A stretch of DNA of 19,708 nt. It comes from Christensenella sp. UBA4263 (lineage in GTDB: Bacteria; Bacillota; Clostridia; Christensenellales; Aristaeellaceae). Position 1 is the stretch's first letter. Every line of letters starts with the position of its first letter. The notes beneath the pieces are model-generated. The model was not told the origin of the DNA and did not search any database. It saw nothing but the letters and a program-made list of their open reading frames with translations. The DNA lies in NCBI GenBank assembly GCA_002395225.1, contig DGWH01000095.1:1-19708 (forward strand), read 5' to 3'. Made by a program: the position numbers and the translations under genes. Positions 14,093 through 19,708 of this stretch are shown here, one piece after another.

Positions 14093-15136
14093 TTATTTCT
14101 GGAGCATGAGTTCAGTCAGCATGAGGAACGTGAGCCCCTGACCATACGCCGTGGGGGTGACGATGATATCCTTGTAATGCTGCAGGTTCTTGCCCATGCC
14201 GGTTCCGCCGGATACGCCCTGGACGGCGCCGGTTTCATCAATCTTGTCAAGGACGGCGCGGGCGGAGAGCATGCCCATGGGGCCGTAGGGTTCATTCGGG
14301 AGCCAGCCGAGGCGGACGCCCTTGAGAACGCCGTAGGCAATGGCGGCAGTTGCACTGGTTTCACAGTAGGTTTCCTCCACATCAATCAGGGTGGTGTAGA
14401 GGCCGTTGACCCGCTGGTATTTCCACAGGGCCAGAACCTGGTCCTGCCAGGCAGCGTGAATCATGCGCATGGCGGCATTATTGCGCTTTGTAATGTCATA
14501 CAATTCAATGGCTGAGGCAGTAAACCAGGCATTTCCACGGGCCCAGAACGCCTCGGCAAAATTGTGCCGGCGGTCAAAGGTCCAGCCGTGATAGAACAGG
14601 CCGTTAACCTTGTTCTGCAGGTAGCGGATGTGCATCAGGAACTGATACTCCGCTTCCTCAATCAGCTCGGGGCGATCAAGCACGACGCCGGCCTTGGCCA
14701 GGAACAGGCAGACCATGAACAGGGTGTCACACCACAGCTGCTGATAATGCTTGTTCCAGACGGTGCAGTGCTGCAGTCCTTCGTAATCGGTGCGGGGCAT
14801 CTCCTCCATGACCCACTGAATCCAGCTTTCAATCACCGGCAGGTAGGCGGGATTCCGGCTTTCATCGTAGAGACAGGTCAGGGCCAGAACCGGTGCCACT
14901 GTATTGACATTGCGGTGCGGCTGCGTTTCGCGGCTGAGCATATCCTCATACCAGCCGGTCAGGTATTCGAGAATGGCCGGGTCGCCGCTCTGCTGGTAGG
15001 TCTTGTAAATCCCGTAAAGTGCAACGCCGGTGGGCCATTCCCAGTTGTTCATGGTGAGATGACCACGGGAGGGATCGTTTCCGTCGGCCCGCTGGAGCAT
15101 GCCGAGGACTTTGTCAGCGATTTCCTTGTAATTCAT
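14093..15136 (-). CDS. GH105 unsaturated rhamnogalacturonyl/glucuronyl hydrolase (YteR/YesR-like)
   Basis: GH105 enzymes remove the 4,5-unsaturated uronic acid that polysaccharide lyases leave at the non-reducing end of pectin or rhamnogalacturonan fragments, normally inside the cell. The 347-residue protein is of family length and has no signal peptide. It shows the (alpha/alpha)6-barrel landmarks NNWEWPTGVALYG (about 30-42), QLWCDTLFM with the predicted catalytic Asp137, YHGWTFDRRHNFAEAFWARGNAW with Trp198-Arg200-Asn202, and SATAAIAYG near the C-terminus. The ATG follows GAGGT at a normal distance and overlaps the GH2 stop as ATGA, so the two enzymes are co-translated. Unsaturated products of other acidic polysaccharides are possible substrates. 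Confidence 0.93.
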   Translation of the reverse strand: MNYKEIADKVLGMLQRADGNDPSRGHLTMNNWEWPTGVALYGIYKTYQQSGDPAILEYLTGWYEDMLSRETQPHRNVNTVAPVLALTCLYDESRNPAYLPVIESWIQWVMEEMPRTDYEGLQHCTVWNKHYQQLWCDTLFMVCLFLAKAGVVLDRPELIEEAEYQFLMHIRYLQNKVNGLFYHGWTFDRRHNFAEAFWARGNAWFTASAIELYDITKRNNAAMRMIHAAWQDQVLALWKYQRVNGLYTTLIDVEETYCETSATAAIAYGVLKGVRLGWLPNEPYGPMGMLSARAVLDKIDETGAVQGVSGGTGMGKNLQHYKDIIVTPTAYGQGLTFLMLTELMLQK

Positions 15137-17823
15137 GGTTGTACCTCATTCCTTTCAAATAAAGACTGAATCCATTCCATGGACAGGGACTGTGTGGGAG
15201 AGAAGGAGTCGGACTGCATATAGGTGTAAATGGCCTGCGTAAGGGCCCGGGCTTCGGGATAACGGGAGAGGTCCTGCAGGCCCATGGAGGAGACCAGAAG
15301 GCGGCCGCTGCCGCACCGGCATTCAAACAGCATGGCCATGGGGCGCAGAAATGCATAGGAATCCATCTCCGCCACAATGCAGGAAATGCGTTGGGGGAGG
15401 AGCAGTGCCCGGGCATTGGCCATGGGCCACCACTGCCAGGTGCCGTAGGATTGGGTGGGGAAATGGGCAAACAGCGGATGCGTGTCATCAATCAGCAAGC
15501 CCATGCATCCGGACTGCTGGGGAAAGGTACAGACGGACCAGAAATCCGGACTGAACTGGGCTTGGAGGGAATTGGGCAGCGCCTCCCCGGTGCTCTCCGG
15601 GGAAAGATAGACACGCCCGCCGGCCTCAAGCACGTCCCTGGCCTGCTGATCAAAGCGCCGACACTCGTAAATGTCGGGCGGGCATTCCGGGACATGGTCC
15701 GGGTAGATCCAGATCGGGTAGGTGTTCACATGTCTGCAGAAGGAGATGCCGAGGGTCAGCTGTACGGGCTCCCTGACCTTGCCAAGGGGAAGGGAGATCG
15801 TGCCCAGATCGGTCAGGCCGCCCGGCCTGGCCTTGACAGGGGGCAGCTGTCCCTGACAGGAGACAGGACCGGTCAGGGTCCATTCGGGAATGCCCGACAG
15901 GTTCTCTTTCCCGTAGTGGGCCAGCTGCACCCGGGCGGTGAGCATTTCCCCTTCCGTATAGGTATACCGGGGGAGCAGAATCAGGGGCAGGGTATCCCTG
16001 AAAAAGGCGGCAAACCGGTCCGGCTGTGCAAAGGGGAAGGGCTTGGGCTGAAGGTGCGCATTCATCATGCCGATCAGGGCGGTTCCCTGCCCGGGGAAAT
16101 CCTGAAGGCTCAGGAGCGAGATGCCGCTGTACTCCGCGGTGCGCAGTGCACTTTCCACCTCGGCCCGGTAGCACTGCAGGGAGCTTTCCCCGGAGGCCTC
16201 AATCATTTTGGCCCACTGCGGCCCGAGTCCGGCTGCCCGGACTTTTTTCTCTATGTGGGAAAGGTTATTGGGAACGGTTACGCCGTTGTACTGCTGAATT
16301 TCGCTGAAATCCGGCAGTATTTCATACTGTCCGACTTCAAAGGAGAAGACCGGCTGCGCAGACTGTTCGCGGATTTTCTGCATGGTGGCATCATACTGGT
16401 GGCACGCATTGGGATATTCGTGATTCAGCCATCCCGTGGGTCCGTCGCAGGTGGCACGCATCTCCATCCCCTGGCAGGACATGGCGGTATAGAAATCACT
16501 GGCCGGATCCACCCCGAGGGCACCGTAGTGGACGTTTGAACCGTTGGCATACAGGCGTGTCGGATCCGTTTTCCGGGCCAGCTGCAGCAGTTCATTCATA
16601 AAGGCATGCCCCTCCGCGTCCGTGTGCAGTTCATTCCCGAAGGTGAGCATGACAAAGGAGGGGTGACAGGAAAGGCTGGAGAGAATCTGCAGCAGTTCGT
16701 TCCGGTAATAGGTCTTTGCCTCAGGGCTGCTGAAGGCGTGTTCCGGATCCCAGTGGGAGAGTTCCGGCTGCATCAGCAGACCGAGGGCATCCGCGGCGGC
16801 AAAGGCGGCCTCCGGCGGACAGTGACTGTGAAAACGCACGCAGTTCGTGCCATAGGCCTTGTACTGCCGGAGGATGGAGGTCCACTCCTCCACCGTCATG
16901 GGGCAGCAGCCGGTTTCGGGGAAGACGGCGCAGTTGGTTTCCCCGCGCAGAAAGATCCGCCGGCCATTGAGGGTCAGACGGCCATGGTGTTGCCCGAAAT
17001 CCCGGATGCCAAAGGAGACGGTCCGGCCGGACATGCCTGACAGGGAGGCAGTCAGGGAATAGAGATTCCCCTCATCCAGATCCCAGCGGCGGAGTCTGTT
17101 CTGCAGAGGAAGGCCGTCCAGGCGGATTTCATGAATCCCGGGACGGAAAGCAATCCGGCGGGTCACGGGATGTGCCAGTGCCCCGGAGGTCAGGGAAAGC
17201 GTTCCGTTATACGGGCAGGCAGCGTCCACGCCGATGCGGACAGAAAGGGTCCGGCCCTGCGGGAGGACGCGGACATAGGAAAGATAGACCGGCGTTTCCG
17301 CCCGCAGATGAAGTTTGCCCAGAAGACCGTTCCAGTTTGTCTGGGTTTCATCGGAGGCGGCGGAGGAATAGACGATGGCATCCCGCGGCCAGTCCGGATA
17401 ATGGTTGTCGCTGATGAACGTCAGTTCATCCCGGCCCGTGGCCAGCCCGGTAATTTCAAAGACCTGCGGGGCGGAGAGGCAGGCGGGGCCAATGGCGGGG
17501 GCTTCCTGCTCGTTGACCCTGAGGCGCAGGTGGCGGGCCCGCTCCACCTCCACAAAAAGACGCATCCCGTCGGGGACCTCGAAGGAAACCGTGCGGGTCA
17601 GCTCTGCCGGTCCCTCATAGGAGTGATGCCGCGTGAGACGGGTAACGATGGGGTCACCGGGATGATAAAACCCGATGCGGCGAACCTCATCCACCTTCCA
17701 CTGCTGTTCCGGGTTATCCGCAAAGCCGATTCCCGCCTCATCCAGGGTTCCCGGAAGGCGGATGGTGCCCTCCTGCCCGGGAATGCGGCAATGCCAGATG
17801 CCGGAAAGATCAAGTACAAGCAT
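15133..17823 (-). CDS. Large glycoside hydrolase family 2 enzyme with extra C-terminal domains
   Basis: The best start is the ATG of MLVLDLSGIWHCRI, because GAGGAG lies 6 nt before it; an ATG six codons upstream has no ribosome binding site. The product is 896 residues, cytoplasmic. Residues about 1-180 form the sugar-binding sandwich (ending TNWNGLLGKLHL), 185-285 the Ig-like domain, and 285-600 the TIM barrel. The barrel contains TFGNELHTD with predicted acid/base Glu398, and FSFEVGQYE with the likely nucleophile Glu496. Beyond the barrel are a beta-rich segment and a domain at about 730-870 that resembles a glutamine-amidotransferase-like fold of large GH2/GH42 enzymes (ends FECRCGSGRLLVSSMGLQD). 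Family members act as beta-galactosidase, glucuronidase, mannosidase or arabinopyranosidase; which applies is not readable here. Its place before GH105 suggests trimming of pectic side chains. Confidence 0.88.
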   Translation of the reverse strand: MLVLDLSGIWHCRIPGQEGTIRLPGTLDEAGIGFADNPEQQWKVDEVRRIGFYHPGDPIVTRLTRHHSYEGPAELTRTVSFEVPDGMRLFVEVERARHLRLRVNEQEAPAIGPACLSAPQVFEITGLATGRDELTFISDNHYPDWPRDAIVYSSAASDETQTNWNGLLGKLHLRAETPVYLSYVRVLPQGRTLSVRIGVDAACPYNGTLSLTSGALAHPVTRRIAFRPGIHEIRLDGLPLQNRLRRWDLDEGNLYSLTASLSGMSGRTVSFGIRDFGQHHGRLTLNGRRIFLRGETNCAVFPETGCCPMTVEEWTSILRQYKAYGTNCVRFHSHCPPEAAFAAADALGLLMQPELSHWDPEHAFSSPEAKTYYRNELLQILSSLSCHPSFVMLTFGNELHTDAEGHAFMNELLQLARKTDPTRLYANGSNVHYGALGVDPASDFYTAMSCQGMEMRATCDGPTGWLNHEYPNACHQYDATMQKIREQSAQPVFSFEVGQYEILPDFSEIQQYNGVTVPNNLSHIEKKVRAAGLGPQWAKMIEASGESSLQCYRAEVESALRTAEYSGISLLSLQDFPGQGTALIGMMNAHLQPKPFPFAQPDRFAAFFRDTLPLILLPRYTYTEGEMLTARVQLAHYGKENLSGIPEWTLTGPVSCQGQLPPVKARPGGLTDLGTISLPLGKVREPVQLTLGISFCRHVNTYPIWIYPDHVPECPPDIYECRRFDQQARDVLEAGGRVYLSPESTGEALPNSLQAQFSPDFWSVCTFPQQSGCMGLLIDDTHPLFAHFPTQSYGTWQWWPMANARALLLPQRISCIVAEMDSYAFLRPMAMLFECRCGSGRLLVSSMGLQDLSRYPEARALTQAIYTYMQSDSFSPTQSLSMEWIQSLFERNEVQP

Positions 17824-17868
17824 ACAGTTCTCCTCTTTCATTGCAGAATTGGCCGGGCCCTGAACGGG

Positions 17869-19708
17869 TCACTGCAGCATGGAGGTCAGAAGACGCCGGT
17901 GCAGCAGGGCCCCCTGATGACAGCCGTCGGCGGCGAGAACCTGGTCAAAGCATTCCCGGGCGCGTGCGTACTGGCCAAGGCCCATGCTGCCCAGACCGAT
18001 CAGGTACAGGCAGTGAATCCGGCTGCGGGCGGAGAGATCGTCATCAAAGAGCTGCAGGTCCGGCAGGGAGACGGCAAAATAGTCGATCTTTACCTCGTCA
18101 TAATAGTGCTTTTCCCCATAGGCGATGAGCTTGTGGAAGCGGCTCCTGGCATGCGCCTCATCGCCCAGTGCCCTGGCGGCCATGCCCTCGTAGAAGATCA
18201 TGTCGGCCGGCTGATCGTTGTAGTACATGGCCGAGGCAGGTTCCTCATCCCCCTCTGCCGCCTGTCTGAGGCAGGCGAGGGCGACATCATTATGTCCCAG
18301 TCTGCGTTCGGCCTGGCCCAGGAAATAATAGAGATGATTGTCCTTTTTCCCCTCCAGCTTGCCCTCGCCCAGTTTTTCCGGATAGCTGAGGGCACGCCTG
18401 AACATGGAGGCGGCGGTCCCGGCGTCACCCTGCTCAAGGGAGATAAGGCCGATACGGGTCAGTGCAAAGGCATACTGGCCGGTGACTTTCCCTTCGCCGC
18501 CCTCCCAGGGATGGAAGTGCCGGTTCAGAATGAGATTGAGTGCCTCCTGGCAGCGGTCTGCGTCATTGAGCAGCGTACAAAGCTCAATGCACAGATCATC
18601 CCTTGTGAGGACGGTGGGCAGATGACCGGCCAGGAACCGGATCCGGCTCCCGAGGTCCATGTTCAGTTTCCCGTACAGCTGATGCAGTTCAAGGAGAACG
18701 CGCGCATCACTTTCATCCAGCCGATAGGCGGTTTCCATGCAGGCCCTGGCCTTCTCCGGGTCCCGGGCCTTATTGTAATAGGCGAGGGAAAGATTGCGCC
18801 AGACCGTGGGAAAGTCAGGATCAAGGCGGGAGGACTTTTCCCAGCACGCTATGGCCTCTTTGTACTGGCGCCGGTCATACCACAGGCACCCCAGGTAATA
18901 GGGAGCTTTTGCATCGCTTTCATTGTGCGCCATGGCGTACCGGAGAACCTCAATGTCCTCAAGGCGGTTCGGGAAGCAGTAGAGGGAATCCGCCGCGGCG
19001 GCATGTCTGAGGGCCGCATTTGCCGTGTCCGCATCGCAGAGAAGCGATGAATAGAAGGCGCGGTAGTACCAGAGCATAGGCGATTCGGCCGGGCACAGGC
19101 TGAGAACGTCGAGAGCCTTCTGCCAGAAACCGGCCTCCCCATAGTCAATGGCGCATTCGATATAGCTGCTCACACGGGTGCTCATCATCCTGACGGCGGT
19201 TTCCGTGTCGCCGCTTTCCAGACGGGAAACGTAGTCAAAGGCATCGACGTCAAGATTTTCCTGCAGCCAGCGGGCGGCTTCGGTTTCCCTGCCGAGCTGT
19301 TTCAGAATGAGGCCGCGCAGCGCCCGCGCTTTGAGATTGTGGCTGTTCCGGATAAGACTCCGGTCGATGTGCTCAAGGGCCAGTTCCGGATTATTGCGCC
19401 GGCAGTCGATACAGGCCAGATAGTAATAGCCGCTTTCCTGCTGTGCCTGTGTCCAGGTGGCCTTGTAAAAGGCGTCATACGCTTCATCCGGGCGGTGCTG
19501 CATCAGCAGGGCGAGACCCAGGTTCAGGTAGGGCTCGCTGTCATAGGGATTCGGGTTCCGGCTGGTCATGCGCGCAATGGCGGCGCGGAAAAAGGGCTCT
19601 GCCTCATCCGGTTTGCCCCGGCGCATCAGGAGCATGCCATAGGCGTTGTTGGCGCGGATGTCGCCCGGATCGCGCTTCAGCGCTTCCAGATAATAAGGAT
19701 CCGGCAGG
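17869..19708 (-). CDS. DUF5107-type tetratricopeptide-repeat protein, C-terminal part (cut by right window edge)
   Basis: The frame is open to the right edge and continues outside, so only the last 613 or so residues are present. They consist of degenerate TPR helical pairs throughout, for example PYYLEALKRDPGDIRANNAYG, EPYLNLGLALLMQHRPDEAY, APYYLGCLWYDRRQYKEAIA and IHCLYLIGLGSMGLGQYARA. The segment RNPNPYDSEPYLNLGLAL followed by an AYDAFYKATW motif matches the TPR half of bacterial proteins that begin with a DUF5107 domain, usually about 1,000-1,100 residues. The TPR part should bind a partner or ligand; the exact function is unknown, but these proteins recur in carbohydrate-degradation operons. 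The GH2 gene begins 45 bp downstream, so this is the same operon. The missing N-terminus leaves the DUF5107 assignment as inference. Confidence 0.85.
   Translation of the reverse strand, partial: LPDPYYLEALKRDPGDIRANNAYGMLLMRRGKPDEAEPFFRAAIARMTSRNPNPYDSEPYLNLGLALLMQHRPDEAYDAFYKATWTQAQQESGYYYLACIDCRRNNPELALEHIDRSLIRNSHNLKARALRGLILKQLGRETEAARWLQENLDVDAFDYVSRLESGDTETAVRMMSTRVSSYIECAIDYGEAGFWQKALDVLSLCPAESPMLWYYRAFYSSLLCDADTANAALRHAAAADSLYCFPNRLEDIEVLRYAMAHNESDAKAPYYLGCLWYDRRQYKEAIACWEKSSRLDPDFPTVWRNLSLAYYNKARDPEKARACMETAYRLDESDARVLLELHQLYGKLNMDLGSRIRFLAGHLPTVLTRDDLCIELCTLLNDADRCQEALNLILNRHFHPWEGGEGKVTGQYAFALTRIGLISLEQGDAGTAASMFRRALSYPEKLGEGKLEGKKDNHLYYFLGQAERRLGHNDVALACLRQAAEGDEEPASAMYYNDQPADMIFYEGMAARALGDEAHARSRFHKLIAYGEKHYYDEVKIDYFAVSLPDLQLFDDDLSARSRIHCLYLIGLGSMGLGQYARARECFDQVLAADGCHQGALLHRRLLTSMLQ

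Noticed and set aside
17131..19050. A 639-codon open frame on the plus strand
   Set aside because: It lies antisense to the GH2 and TPR genes, whose motifs are clear. Long antisense frames are expected from the codon bias of GC-rich genes, and it has no ribosome binding site or family motif.

Overview
The window looks like a carbohydrate- and oligopeptide-scavenging region of a fairly GC-rich Gram-positive anaerobe of the class Clostridia, of the gut or rumen type. This rests on strong AGGAGG-type ribosome binding sites, sigma-A-like promoters, a LacI regulator, several plant-polysaccharide hydrolases and an Opp-type ABC importer. The two solute-binding proteins have signal peptides ending in alanine-rich AxA sites with no lipobox cysteine, a style I associate with Christensenellales-like genomes. 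The taxonomic guess is inference only.

Layout. (1) 1-1381, minus strand: a LacI-family regulator under a promoter buried in a perfect 30-bp operator, followed by the first 51 codons of a secreted ABC solute-binding protein that runs off the left edge. (2) 1440-2157, minus strand: an A/T-richer scar holding a terminator, a nonsense-mutated and truncated PTH2-type peptidyl-tRNA hydrolase, a membrane-like reading-frame remnant, and a C-terminal fragment of an AlbA_2-type regulator with a 12-bp tandem repeat. (3) 2359-6316, plus strand: a leader with palindromes, a GH3 glycosidase of permuted domain order, and an EstA/PHB-depolymerase-like esterase. Neither enzyme has a signal peptide, so the pair probably acts on imported oligosaccharides. 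(4) 6321-6355: a shared terminator between converging transcripts. (5) 6374-12275, minus strand: an oppB-C-D-F-A operon driven by a near-consensus promoter. (6) 12331-13432, plus strand: a YaiI/YqxD (DUF188) gene translationally coupled to an ECF-transporter S-component-like membrane protein. (7) 13433-13904: a gene-poor stretch with short repeats that I cannot assign. (8) 13905-19708, minus strand: an operon reading DUF5107-like TPR protein (cut by the right edge), GH2 glycosidase, GH105 unsaturated glucuronyl/galacturonyl hydrolase, then two tandem terminators.

How the genes work together. GH105 enzymes remove the unsaturated uronic acid left by polysaccharide lyases. With a GH2 enzyme and a TPR protein in one operon (GH2 and GH105 share an ATGA overlap) this points to late intracellular steps of pectin or rhamnogalacturonan breakdown. 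The GH3-esterase pair would deacylate and cleave other plant-derived oligosaccharides. The Opp system imports peptides or, less likely, oligosaccharides. I see no CRISPR array, rRNA, tRNA, prophage or intact insertion sequence. The least explained signals are the DUF5107-GH2-GH105 operon with its large multi-domain GH2, the nested palindromes ahead of the GH3 gene, and the unassigned 13.4-13.9 kb stretch.
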